Assembly: GCA_937915925.1 (NCBI GenBank)
Contig: CALGGM010000175.1
Location: 1-18,936 of the forward strand
From: an uncultured Clostridia bacterium
GTDB lineage: Bacteria > Bacillota > Clostridia > Christensenellales > CAG-138
Reading direction: 5' to 3'
Length of the DNA stretch: 18,936 nucleotides
In this document: piece by piece, positions 1 through 8,362 of the stretch
How the letters are laid out: each line of letters starts with the position of its first letter
How positions within the stretch are numbered: position 1 is the stretch's first letter
The notes under the pieces: model-generated
What the model was told of the DNA's origin: nothing
Database searches by the model: none
The model's input: only the letters and a program-made list of their open reading frames with translations
Program-made: the position numbers and the translations under genes

Positions 1-86
1 ATTAAACTAAAGCATCTTTATCCGGAAATAAAGTATTAAATGTTACATGATACTAGGGGCGTCAGTCGATCTTTCCGAGCTTATGA

Positions 87-297
87 TTAATTCATTAAAC
101 GGTCTTCCTCGTTGATTTGGCGAATGACCTTGCAAGGGGCTCCAAAGGCCAAAACGCCGCAAGGAATATCCTTCGTGACGATGATTCCCGCGCCGATGAT
201 CGACCCTTTTCCAATCTTTACGCCCGGAAACACAATGACGCCGGAATAGATCTGCACATTATCTTCGATTGTGACGGAGAAAGCCTGCTCATAACAC
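87..297 (-). pseudogene. Maltose/galactoside O-acetyltransferase, C-terminal fragment
   Basis: The minus strand encodes about 69 residues ending in KVIRQINEEDRLMN and a TAA stop. The fragment contains left-handed beta-helix hexapeptide repeats (IEDNVQIYSGVIVFPGVKIG, then GSIIGAGIIVTKDIP) and the typical closing stretch GAPCKVIR. This matches the C-terminal third of acetyl-CoA-dependent sugar O-acetyltransferases of the Maa/LacA type, which are normally about 180-200 residues. Going upstream, the frame meets a stop codon almost at once, and base composition changes to AT-rich. The first two thirds, with the active-site histidine, are absent. I infer that the gene was cut by insertion or deletion next to the defence-like cassette. 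The fragment is not expected to be functional. Confidence 0.8.
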
Positions 298-453
298 TTT
301 TACTTCGTTACAATAGTTTTGCTTTGTTTTATTCTGAATACCAGAGTTAACAATAGATAGCATTGAAAAGATGGAGCAGATCCCGGATAAATTGATATAT
401 TTCGACAATGAACAATAAAAATGTAAAAAAATATGTAGATTTTAATGTTCGTA
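298..453. other. AT-rich spacer before the ATPase operon
   Basis: This stretch lies between the broken acetyltransferase and the promoter of the ATPase operon. It is visibly AT-rich, like the operon that follows, and unlike the fragment on its left. I see no convincing gene, RNA or repeat in it. Only a short open stretch of about 26 codons, without a ribosome-binding site, ends near 417. The left boundary of the acquired DNA is probably close to 298. Confidence 0.5.
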
Positions 454-482
454 TTGACTGTTGGTAAGGAAGATGTTATTAT
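454..482 (+). promoter_or_regulatory. Sigma-A-type promoter of the ATPase/TOPRIM operon
   Basis: A -35 box TTGACT (454-459) and a -10 box TATTAT (477-482) are separated by exactly 17 bases. This predicts transcription from about 489, giving a leader of roughly 30 bases before the ATG at 518. No operator-like inverted repeat was seen over the boxes, so the cassette may be expressed constitutively. Confidence 0.7.
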
Positions 483-517
483 TACCATGTAAATCCCTAT
501 GAATGGAGATCATAATT

Positions 518-1948
518 ATGAAAATGGCAGATGTTCGTATTACTAGTATTGATATTCATAACTTTAAAAATGTAATTAGTGGGCATCTTTCCCTCGAAAA
601 CACAAGAAAGAATTACAGAGCAAGTATTGTTGGAGTATATGGTCAGAATGGATCAGGGAAATCAGCAATAATAGAGACATTAGATTTACTTCGTTATGTA
701 TTGCGTGGGCAACCAATCCCAATTGCGTTTGCTGATTGTATAAATGTAGATTCTTCAGAAGCAACTTTGGCTTTTGAATTTCGAGTTATGTTACCTTCAG
801 GTCCACAAACCGTAACTTATCAGTTTAGCTACAAAAGCATAGTTGATGAATCAAATCAGAATTCTACCATGCAGAATCAAAAAATACAGAGGATCGTTGT
901 ATTCAATGAACTTCTGAAATGCCCTATTTTAACCGATAAGCAAATAAAAATGGGGCGGTTGATTGATTCAGATAGCTCGGCTGGCTTTTCGCCTGTGGCC
1001 AAAAGAAAACTTTTAACAGGTGTGGATAAAGACAATAATACAGATTTACTGGTAGCTAAAAAGCTAGCAAATGCTTCATCGCGCTCATTTGTTTTCTCAA
1101 GGGAATTACTTAGTATGATACGCGGCAATGTGAATAATAGAATGCAAAGCGGATCTTTGTCAGATGAACTTGAATTTTACTATACGATTATTGAAAGTTT
1201 AGTACATTTCGGGAATAATTGTTTGTTTGTCGTGAGAACATCTCATACGGGAATGATTAGTTTGAACGCACAACCATTAATGTTTAAGTATGTGGAGGGG
1301 CATAATGGATATCAAGGTGTGATAATGTTGCCTCTCGATAACCCAATCGATATTGTTAAGTCAGATAAAACGGTTGTTGAGAAGATTATCGCAAACATGA
1401 ATATTGTTCTTGAGCAACTTATTCCAGGGTTGACTATTGGAGTAAGAGACTTAGGTACGCAAGTATTACCCAATGGAGAGCAAGGCAATAGGATTCAGTT
1501 AATGTCTCATAGAAAGGGAAGAGAACTGCCTCTAAAATATGAGTCAGAAGGTATAAAGAAAATAATCTCAATCCTGCAATTGCTTATAGTAGTTTATAAT
1601 CAGTCATCTATTACTGTAGCAGTAGATGAACTTGATTCAGGTGTATTTGAATATCTTCTTGGCGAATTGCTTCGAATTATCGCAGAAAAAGGAAAGGGAC
1701 AATTAGTTTTTACATCTCATAATCTACGTCCCCTTGAAACACTGGATAAAGGGTTTGTTGCTTTTACCACTACAAATCCAAACCATCGTTACGTTCGCAT
1801 GGTAAATGTTAAGGATACAAATAACTTAAGAGATTTTTACTATCGTGACATTATGCTCGGAGAGCAAGACGAAGAATTATATGAACCTACCCATAATGCA
1901 GAGATCTCATTTGCATTTAGAGAGGCTGGTGAACATTTTGACGCGTAA
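518..1948 (+). CDS. AAA/ABC-class ATPase (OLD-like, putative defence)
   Basis: This 476-residue ATPase is of the AAA_15/AAA_21 group related to OLD and SMC/RecF ATPases. After the opening strand (VRITSIDIHNFKNV, typical of RecF-like proteins) comes Walker A GQNGSGKS at residues 42-49. A signature-like ESEGIKK lies at 342-348, Walker B AVDELD around 368-373, and the histidine switch SHN at about 400-402. The chain stops soon after the ATPase core; the nuclease-like TOPRIM domain that OLD proteins carry at this end is encoded by the next, overlapping gene. I place the start at 518 rather than at the in-frame ATG at 503, because GGAG (505-508) stands nine bases before it. The gene is first in a three-gene AT-rich operon. 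By analogy with two-gene ATPase/TOPRIM immunity systems (PARIS, Gabija), I infer a role in sensing phage. The specific system is not identified. Confidence 0.8.
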   Translation: MKMADVRITSIDIHNFKNVISGHLSLENTRKNYRASIVGVYGQNGSGKSAIIETLDLLRYVLRGQPIPIAFADCINVDSSEATLAFEFRVMLPSGPQTVTYQFSYKSIVDESNQNSTMQNQKIQRIVVFNELLKCPILTDKQIKMGRLIDSDSSAGFSPVAKRKLLTGVDKDNNTDLLVAKKLANASSRSFVFSRELLSMIRGNVNNRMQSGSLSDELEFYYTIIESLVHFGNNCLFVVRTSHTGMISLNAQPLMFKYVEGHNGYQGVIMLPLDNPIDIVKSDKTVVEKIIANMNIVLEQLIPGLTIGVRDLGTQVLPNGEQGNRIQLMSHRKGRELPLKYESEGIKKIISILQLLIVVYNQSSITVAVDELDSGVFEYLLGELLRIIAEKGKGQLVFTSHNLRPLETLDKGFVAFTTTNPNHRYVRMVNVKDTNNLRDFYYRDIMLGEQDEELYEPTHNAEISFAFREAGEHFDA

Positions 1949-2636
1949 AAAGATTGTCTTTGTTATAGTAGAAGGCCCATCTGACGATGAAGCATTAGGG
2001 ATATTATTGGAGAAGTTGTTTGAGAACAACAAGGTTTTTGTCCACATTACACATGGAGATATTACCTCTGAGCCCGGAATAGATCCAGCAAAGATTTTGG
2101 CTAAGGTTGGAGAAATGGTAAAATGGTATGCAAAATCTAACCATTTGACCAGCCTTCATTTTCAAAGAATTATTCATATTGTAGATATGGATGGGGCATA
2201 TATCCCCGATCAATCTATCGTTGAGGATATTTCTGCTGAAAAGCCCATCTATTCATTAACGGAAATACGAACAGCAAATGTTAACGGAATAAAGCAGCGA
2301 AACGACACTAAAAGACTATGCCTTAACCGTTTATCAATTGCTAGTGAATCCTGGGGAATTCCTTATCAAGTTTACTATATGTCTTGCAGTCTGGATCATG
2401 TTCTCTATAATAAGCAAAACTCATCTAATGAAGAAAAAGAACATGATGCTATACAATTTGTCAAAAAGTATAGAAATGATTTGGACGGTTTTATAGCGTA
2501 TATCTCAAAATCTTGTTTCTCTGTTCAGTCGAATTATATCGATTCGTGGAATTATATCAAACAGAATCTTCATTCACTTGAACGGCACACAAATTTGGGG
2601 CTTTGCTTTGATGAAACTATAACCATCAATCCGTAG
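1938..2636 (+). CDS. TOPRIM-like protein, partner of the upstream ATPase
   Basis: This 232-residue protein starts FVIVEGPSDDEAL, the glycine-acidic first motif of a TOPRIM fold (E12, G13, D16/D17). The second acidic motif, IVDMDGAY, has D83 and D85. TOPRIM folds bind Mg2+ and cut or copy nucleic acids; in OLD-family and PARIS systems they are the effector nuclease. I chose the TTG at 1938: its frame begins directly before the conserved core, and GGTG lies six bases upstream. An in-frame GTG at 1929 is the alternative. The start overlaps the end of the ATPase gene by 11 bases, implying translational coupling and a complex. From memory, near-identical proteins of unknown function occur in gut Firmicutes; this was not checked. 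The catalytic role is inferred from motifs only. Confidence 0.7.
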   Translation: MTRKKIVFVIVEGPSDDEALGILLEKLFENNKVFVHITHGDITSEPGIDPAKILAKVGEMVKWYAKSNHLTSLHFQRIIHIVDMDGAYIPDQSIVEDISAEKPIYSLTEIRTANVNGIKQRNDTKRLCLNRLSIASESWGIPYQVYYMSCSLDHVLYNKQNSSNEEKEHDAIQFVKKYRNDLDGFIAYISKSCFSVQSNYIDSWNYIKQNLHSLERHTNLGLCFDETITINP

Positions 2637-2670
2637 TTGTTTCAATAAAAAGATTCTTGGAGAAAGAGTT

Positions 2671-4374
2671 ATGTTTAACGGGGTAATACTAAATGGGGTA
2701 ATTGATAGGGCTGTTGATATCGGTGTAAATGTTGGCGTTCAACATTTCGAAAAGCAAATCGAACAACGTGTCGAAATAAATCAACTGCACAATAGCATGA
2801 ATGATTATATGAAACGACAAAAGGCGCTGTTTGAAAAATGCACCCTTGATGAGGAATATGATTACGAAGGATTGCTTGCATTTATCGATAGCAATTGCTT
2901 GGAGGATATCAGTAATTGTGTTTTTCAAGCCAAAGCAAGAGATCGAAAAAAAGCAAGAGAAGAGCTTTTTCGTAAAGGCATTTCATCCGCAAAAGCAAAT
3001 AAGGCAGAATCAAAAAGAATAGTTGTTAAAATCCTTAGTACACTGATTGATCTTGTTAGAGAGTTCTATATAGACAAGGTGGATAAAAAACTTTGGCTGG
3101 TTGCTGCTACGATTACAGACACAGTTGTCGATAGAATCGAGGATGGTAAAGAAGAAGTATTAGCTGAACTTAAAAGAATCCAAGAACCAATCAATATTAC
3201 AGCATGTATAGACTTGGCAAACAACGATCCTGAGAAGTTTAAGAAAACAGTTGTAAACTTGAAGACGGCGATGAACGAACTTCATCCCCTAAAACCGGAT
3301 TACGGATATGATTTGAATATGCGAAGCGTGCCATTAACTCCGGAAGCAGAGGATAGGTATCCGCAAAGAATACAATTATGCGGAGTATTCAAAAATCAAA
3401 ATAATACGGTACCTGGCATGGATCCTTTTGAGTATGCCGACAGACATCAATTATCTTTAGAGATATTGGTTCTGGACGCAAAGAAGTTTTTAGGTGAAAT
3501 TGAAGATCCATATCAAGATGAGGCAAAAGCAATGATTGGACGGACAATCATTCGCACGCCTAAAGAATTCCCACCAGCTATCCCTTGTTGCATCATGGTG
3601 AATAATGAAATGCTGATCAAGTATGTGAAGCTTAGAACGGAAGAGATTTTAGATGATGGTACATATGTGATTAGTAATAAGGAACAGGAAAAAGCGGAGA
3701 TTGATATTAGAATACAAATCAACCCGAATCGAAAAGACGATAGGTTAATCAAACTGAATTTTAATACTCGCCCAAATATCTCAAATCGAGAGTTTTTGAA
3801 TTTCCATCTGTACATGAAAGCTGTATCAAATAGATGCAAGATTGAAATACTTGATTTAGAAGAGCAGAAGACTTTCATTGCAGGGCATATGAATCCAGGG
3901 ATTTATAAATCATCTTTTGCGACATTAGATGATGACATTGATTTTCTCTCTAGAATATGCACGATTGAAGATTATAGCAAACAAGAAGTGCAGTTACCTG
4001 AGATGATAAGACAGAGTGATTTTGCACAGGTTGTATATGTTACAGACCTCATAAAGAAAAAGCGATACTATCATAATTGGGAAGCACAAGAGTTTTACGG
4101 TCCATTAAGTGATGAAGTGCGTAGCTTTCTAATTGAATATGGAAAGGATCGTTTTACATTAAACGCTGCATCCATTTGTGAGTTTGAACTATATGGAGTT
4201 CATATTGAAATCCCAATACTCCGCGTATATGAGAACGTTGTGATTAAAGATGTTGATAGAATCATAAAACGACTTGAATTAACAGAGGATGGCGAACAAT
4301 TTTCTTTAACGCTTGCTGCATCTGAAGAAACTGTTGTTTACGACCAATTTCGCGAGGAAACTAGCATCGAGTGA
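2671..4374 (+). CDS. Hypothetical protein, third gene of the ATPase/TOPRIM cassette
   Basis: I cannot name this 567-residue protein. It starts 34 bases after the TOPRIM-like gene behind a good ribosome-binding site (GGAGAAAG, 2659-2666), so it is very likely co-transcribed. Residues 41-155 form a helical domain (DYEGLLAFIDSNCLEDI, later LVREFYIDKVDKKLWLVAA). From memory this resembles an N-terminal module found in large NTPase-type defence proteins; that was not verified. The rest, about 175-567, looks beta-rich and carries no motif I can recognise. There is no signal peptide and no clear membrane segment, although residues 3-24 are rather hydrophobic. No nucleotide-binding loop or nuclease signature is visible. 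It may be a sensor, scaffold or specificity factor for the ATPase/TOPRIM pair, or a separate cargo gene. Codon use is AT-rich like its upstream partners, suggesting joint acquisition. Confidence 0.65.
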   Translation: MFNGVILNGVIDRAVDIGVNVGVQHFEKQIEQRVEINQLHNSMNDYMKRQKALFEKCTLDEEYDYEGLLAFIDSNCLEDISNCVFQAKARDRKKAREELFRKGISSAKANKAESKRIVVKILSTLIDLVREFYIDKVDKKLWLVAATITDTVVDRIEDGKEEVLAELKRIQEPINITACIDLANNDPEKFKKTVVNLKTAMNELHPLKPDYGYDLNMRSVPLTPEAEDRYPQRIQLCGVFKNQNNTVPGMDPFEYADRHQLSLEILVLDAKKFLGEIEDPYQDEAKAMIGRTIIRTPKEFPPAIPCCIMVNNEMLIKYVKLRTEEILDDGTYVISNKEQEKAEIDIRIQINPNRKDDRLIKLNFNTRPNISNREFLNFHLYMKAVSNRCKIEILDLEEQKTFIAGHMNPGIYKSSFATLDDDIDFLSRICTIEDYSKQEVQLPEMIRQSDFAQVVYVTDLIKKKRYYHNWEAQEFYGPLSDEVRSFLIEYGKDRFTLNAASICEFELYGVHIEIPILRVYENVVIKDVDRIIKRLELTEDGEQFSLTLAASEETVVYDQFREETSIE

Positions 4375-4402
4375 TAAATGAAAACTAGGCTAAGGCTATT
4401 AT

Positions 4403-5284
4403 TTATGAGGTCGTTTTGTTATTCTCCGCATCGTCGATTCGCCCAACGATTTTTGCCCGTATCAGCGATCCACTGAACTGTTCAAAGACAACAAAGGAAT
4501 TTGGAATTTTGGGCTTCCACTTCTTCTCGAAGGATTCCGTACCCCATCGCGCACTGAAATTGCAGACCGGGAACAAAACCCATTCCGTGTCGGGCTGACG
4601 GTTTGCATAGATGTAGCACAGCACCGCTTCTGTTACTTCCCGCACCCGCTTGGAAAGATACTCTTCTTGCAGACGCTGCATCAGAACGGAAGGGAGGGTG
4701 ACCTTCTCATTGGATAACGGTCCGGCATCGAGCGCAGCAGCGAGAATGTCATCGAAGCGTAGCGTCCACGCGCCCTTTGTGTTTGTCTGGAAGATCGGTA
4801 CTTGAAACTGGCGCACTTTCTGTGACCAACGCGTACCGAACCCTCGTGACAGCCCGTTAATCAGCGCGTGCGTCTCTTCGCTGAACAGTTCGTCCTCATC
4901 ATTGCGAATCATTTTCACAAGGTGCTGGAAATGCCGAATCAGCCAACCGCTGCCGGACTTTGTAACAAGCTCCGGAAACTCATCATGCAATTCAGGAAAA
5001 CAAACGCGCGGTTCCCGCTTTGACGCGGTGGAAAAGCTGCACCATGCAAGTAATGCACGGCGTGCATACTCGATTCGCGTATAGGGATCGCCGGATGCGA
5101 TTTCGCCGGTTTCGGTATGGAACAGGTATCGCCTCGCAATCAGCGTCAGAATGCGTCCGAAGCCGATCATCTTTTTGAACATTCCGAAGTGAAACCCACT
5201 CATATAGCGATGATCCTGCGGATCGTCGCATTCATAGTCCGGGAAATGCAGGTATTGCATACATTCCTGCCATTCTGTCATCAT
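4403..5284 (-). CDS. Hypothetical protein co-translated with the RdRP-like polymerase
   Basis: I do not recognise this 293-residue protein. Its start codon overlaps the stop codon of the polymerase gene in an ATGA arrangement, the usual sign of translational coupling and often of a physical complex. The longer in-frame start at 5326 would lie well inside the polymerase gene and is less likely. The protein is soluble by appearance and rich in aromatic and charged residues. Examples are an N-terminal HFPDYECDDPQDHRYM, a central FGTRWSQKVRQFQVPIFQTN, and a C-terminal beta-rich part with WKPKIPNSFVVFEQFSG. No nucleotide-binding, nuclease or zinc motif is evident. Context suggests an accessory factor of the polymerase, for example for template recruitment or processivity, but this is inference only. 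It ends 28 bases from the convergent cassette. Confidence 0.65.
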   Translation of the reverse strand: MMTEWQECMQYLHFPDYECDDPQDHRYMSGFHFGMFKKMIGFGRILTLIARRYLFHTETGEIASGDPYTRIEYARRALLAWCSFSTASKREPRVCFPELHDEFPELVTKSGSGWLIRHFQHLVKMIRNDEDELFSEETHALINGLSRGFGTRWSQKVRQFQVPIFQTNTKGAWTLRFDDILAAALDAGPLSNEKVTLPSVLMQRLQEEYLSKRVREVTEAVLCYIYANRQPDTEWVLFPVCNFSARWGTESFEKKWKPKIPNSFVVFEQFSGSLIRAKIVGRIDDAENNKTTS

Positions 5285-8283
5285 CTTTGAAACAGCCCCC
5301 TTTCCGCCTTTTCTTCCGTGCAGCAAAGCGATTTCACCACGCCGGGATATACCTCTAAGGCAAACCTTCGCTTTCCGAGCGCGATTGCCGCCATAACAGC
5401 TTCTTCCGACGTAAGATTATCCGTCATATATTCCCGCATCTTGGAGGAAACAACTTCCCGACAATTCCGAAGGATTTGCGCCTGCGGATTGCGGGAGTCC
5501 TTGCATCCGATCAGCATCCGTTTTTGCAGATCGGAATCCTTTTTGCGAATCAGGTGATCGCTCGCATCTTCGCTTCGATGCAGTCGTACAAGATCGACAA
5601 GCACATCGCCCAAGACGCGGAAGCCGCTGTTGCGAAAATCGCAGAACAAGTCCTCATATCGCTTCGCACCGACGCCGAGCAGGGGATAGAGCTGTTCGAG
5701 AAACAACGGTCGATCCTCTTTTGCCGTAAACTGCCACTGTTGGGATTGTACCAATTCCAATGCGGCACGGATATGCGCGCTGCTGAATGAGTTGACCGCT
5801 TCATATAGCTTGATCGGATCGTACAGCTCTTCCTGCCCACGGGAGGTCAAAATTCTCTGTATATCGGATAGATGCGAGTAGTCCTTTGCACTGTAATACC
5901 GAATGCGACAGCGCGTCTGTGCCGTTTCGTATGCGGCAATCACTTTCTTCATACGAACAATCGCTTTCGGATCAATCTGTGTTTCCCAGCCCGGTTCCCG
6001 TGCGAAAGAAAACAATTCGGAATCGGTTGCCGGTTCCGGAAAATGCGGCGGTGTCTGCTCCTTCAGCATCCACGCGCAGTATGGCAATCGTTCGAGATTC
6101 GAGGTTACCCGTTTCCATTCTGGCTTATAAAAGAACTCAGTCAACGCTTCTTTCGGCGTGGGATCATACCAGTGTCGTTTTTCAAGGCGTTCCAGCTTAT
6201 CCTTGTATTGCAGAAACAAGCTTTTCACATGGCTCTGATCGTTGAGATACACATCTAGATTCGGCTTGACGCCGGTTTTTGCGGAGTCGATCTCCAATCC
6301 TGTCAGGATTGCAAGCGTTTCCGTCTCTTCACGGCATTTTTGCTTCTGATCGGACGTTGCGTTTTCGTTATACGCGGCGATGCCGCGGCGGAGAGCCGCA
6401 TTGCTGATCTGTCCGATCCGCTGCGAAAACGTATTTTTGACCGTCAAGAAACGCATCAGCCAGTCATTTGCATCCGCTTCCGTTCCTTGTGCTGCCGGGA
6501 TATGCAGCACGGGCAGATCGTTGCTGTCCGGAATGTGCTTTAGGATCAGCGGCTCGGCGATCGTCTTCACATAATCACCGTCGTAATCCGCGCCGCCCAA
6601 TCGTTCGGGAATCAGCGAACGCGAATCTACCATTACCACATCACCGAGATGCGAAAGATACTTCTTCCGGTATTTCCCGATCTTCTTCAGCGGGAATGCC
6701 GTTACCTCCTCGTTTCGGGCGATATGCGGGCTGCGGAGCAGCAGATACTTTGACTGTTCCGGATAGTGGGAAAGCGGCGCATACATTGTATTTTCCGACA
6801 GGAACTCCTTTGAAAGCGCTGTATACGCCTTGCCTTCGCCGGCAGATGTTTTTATGATCTCAGCAAGGAGCCGCATCAGATCGTCAGAAAGATAGCGGTT
6901 ATCGCCGGTGACGAGCAGATGCCCCAAACTGTATTCCTGCCGAATATGCTCTGCACGCGCTGTAAGCGCCTTGGTAAACATCGGTTCTCCCATAAAACGT
7001 GGGTTTGCACGAATCAGCATAGCCCGCTGCCGCTGCGGTGACACAAGCGATAAATATTCATTATCCGCATCTTCGGATAGATACTCGCGCTGCCCGTCAG
7101 GAGCGGCAAGCAAATTGTAATAGGAGAGTTCGGTCTGCTTCGTCAGCCATGAACGCGGATCGTCGGCAGGGGAGTGAACCCAACCAAACGGCAAATCGCG
7201 CGGCCGGAACTCCTCGGCGGTTAACGAGAGCGTATTCAAAAACTGATAGTTCAGCTCTACCGTAGGCGTGGGCTTTACCTTGTATTGCCCGGAGATATAC
7301 AACGCGTGGCGGTAGGCACGGCAGCGTACAAAGTATTCCTTCCACGATACACCTGCTTCTTTCATCCACCCGAGCCCTTTGCACATGCTCTCAGTCAAAA
7401 TAATCTCCACTTCATCGACCGGGTGACGTTCGCCCCACAGATCGACGATCTCGGTCACGCGCAGTTCGCGGAACAGCTTTTTGAAATCTACTTCATGCAG
7501 AACACCCTTGATATACGGCAGACGAATCTGAAACGAGTGATGGTCATGCACGGGATCAAGCCAATCTGCAACCTCTTTCGACAGCAGCCCTTCGCCGTCG
7601 TACTCCTTGACTTCGATGTTCATGTTCTGTTCAATTCGCGAATAGGTGCGAAAAGGCAGATCGGTACCGTCGTCTTTCACGGTGATCGCTTGTACATTCC
7701 GAACAGCATAGGTCGGATTCGGAATGACTACTATATGCCGATCGGAAAGCAAGGATGGGTGCTCACGGCGTATCCCGCTGGTGAACATTAGCCCGTTATA
7801 TGCATAAAGTTTGGCAAGTTTGCAGTTGCCGATGTGCATACCAAGCTGTATGCGTTCCTTTAATGGTTCGTACAGATCAGCGCGGATAAACGACAGCACA
7901 CTGTCCTTACTCATGCTCGAAGAACGCTCAAAGGCAATGTAACGGTGCCATCCGCTTCCGAGATCCATTCTGAACCCTTCCGGGCGGAACAGACATTGCG
8001 CCGCATCCTGCAGTTCAATCGCTTTCGCGGTCAATTTCCGGTTGAAGATGCCTTCAAAGTCCAGAAACACAATCACATCTGAAAGGCAGTTTTCGGTATA
8101 GGAAACACCGAGCAGAAATTGCAGCTGATCGAACAACGCACATTCGTCCTGCTGTGTCATTTCCATATAATATGCATCCTGCGGGCGGTTACAATCGAAC
8201 GAACACTCTCGCCCATCATGATACACTTCGCTTGCCGTAATCACATGGATTGCGGAGATTTTCGGAATCCAATACTTTCGCAT
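5281..8283 (-). CDS. Single-chain RNA polymerase, RdRP/YonO-like double-psi beta-barrel family
   Basis: This 1000-residue protein carries the hallmarks of the cellular RNA-dependent RNA polymerase family (Pfam RdRP, PF05183). The catalytic loop is GGADYDGD at 563-570 (codons at 6574-6588), where the three aspartates would hold the catalytic Mg2+. It is preceded by LLLRSPHIARNEEV (514-527) and HLGDVVMV (545-552), which fit the RNP...PGDVR and HL-D-VVF stretches of plant RDRs. Around 250-260, SFQIRLPYIKG fits the QIR..G.KG motif of the first barrel, with K259 the likely conserved lysine. YonO of phage SP-beta, a smaller relative of about 900 residues, is a DNA-dependent RNA polymerase, so the template here cannot be deduced. 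The N-terminal 240 and C-terminal 400 residues match nothing I know. The start has AAAGGA eight bases upstream. It is first in a two-gene operon, divergent from partition and mobilization genes. Confidence 0.85.
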   Translation of the reverse strand: MRKYWIPKISAIHVITASEVYHDGRECSFDCNRPQDAYYMEMTQQDECALFDQLQFLLGVSYTENCLSDVIVFLDFEGIFNRKLTAKAIELQDAAQCLFRPEGFRMDLGSGWHRYIAFERSSSMSKDSVLSFIRADLYEPLKERIQLGMHIGNCKLAKLYAYNGLMFTSGIRREHPSLLSDRHIVVIPNPTYAVRNVQAITVKDDGTDLPFRTYSRIEQNMNIEVKEYDGEGLLSKEVADWLDPVHDHHSFQIRLPYIKGVLHEVDFKKLFRELRVTEIVDLWGERHPVDEVEIILTESMCKGLGWMKEAGVSWKEYFVRCRAYRHALYISGQYKVKPTPTVELNYQFLNTLSLTAEEFRPRDLPFGWVHSPADDPRSWLTKQTELSYYNLLAAPDGQREYLSEDADNEYLSLVSPQRQRAMLIRANPRFMGEPMFTKALTARAEHIRQEYSLGHLLVTGDNRYLSDDLMRLLAEIIKTSAGEGKAYTALSKEFLSENTMYAPLSHYPEQSKYLLLRSPHIARNEEVTAFPLKKIGKYRKKYLSHLGDVVMVDSRSLIPERLGGADYDGDYVKTIAEPLILKHIPDSNDLPVLHIPAAQGTEADANDWLMRFLTVKNTFSQRIGQISNAALRRGIAAYNENATSDQKQKCREETETLAILTGLEIDSAKTGVKPNLDVYLNDQSHVKSLFLQYKDKLERLEKRHWYDPTPKEALTEFFYKPEWKRVTSNLERLPYCAWMLKEQTPPHFPEPATDSELFSFAREPGWETQIDPKAIVRMKKVIAAYETAQTRCRIRYYSAKDYSHLSDIQRILTSRGQEELYDPIKLYEAVNSFSSAHIRAALELVQSQQWQFTAKEDRPLFLEQLYPLLGVGAKRYEDLFCDFRNSGFRVLGDVLVDLVRLHRSEDASDHLIRKKDSDLQKRMLIGCKDSRNPQAQILRNCREVVSSKMREYMTDNLTSEEAVMAAIALGKRRFALEVYPGVVKSLCCTEEKAERGLFQR

Positions 8284-8362
8284 TTCCGATATCCTTTCTG
8301 ATCAATGCTTCCCAGTCAATACTATTCTAAAACAATATCTATCCAATAAAAAGGACTTGTGC

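Noticed and set aside
298..453. Short open stretch before the ATPase operon ending near 417
   Set aside because: About 26 codons without a ribosome-binding site or any recognisable motif.
518..2636. Assignment as PARIS or Gabija
   Set aside because: The ATPase/TOPRIM theme fits, but the order of domains, the protein lengths and the third gene could not be matched with confidence; Gabija also needs a helicase partner, which is absent.
5281..8283. A eukaryotic-style RNA-silencing pathway around the RdRP-like enzyme
   Set aside because: No Argonaute-, Dicer- or RNase III-like gene is seen in the window, and relatives such as YonO use DNA templates.
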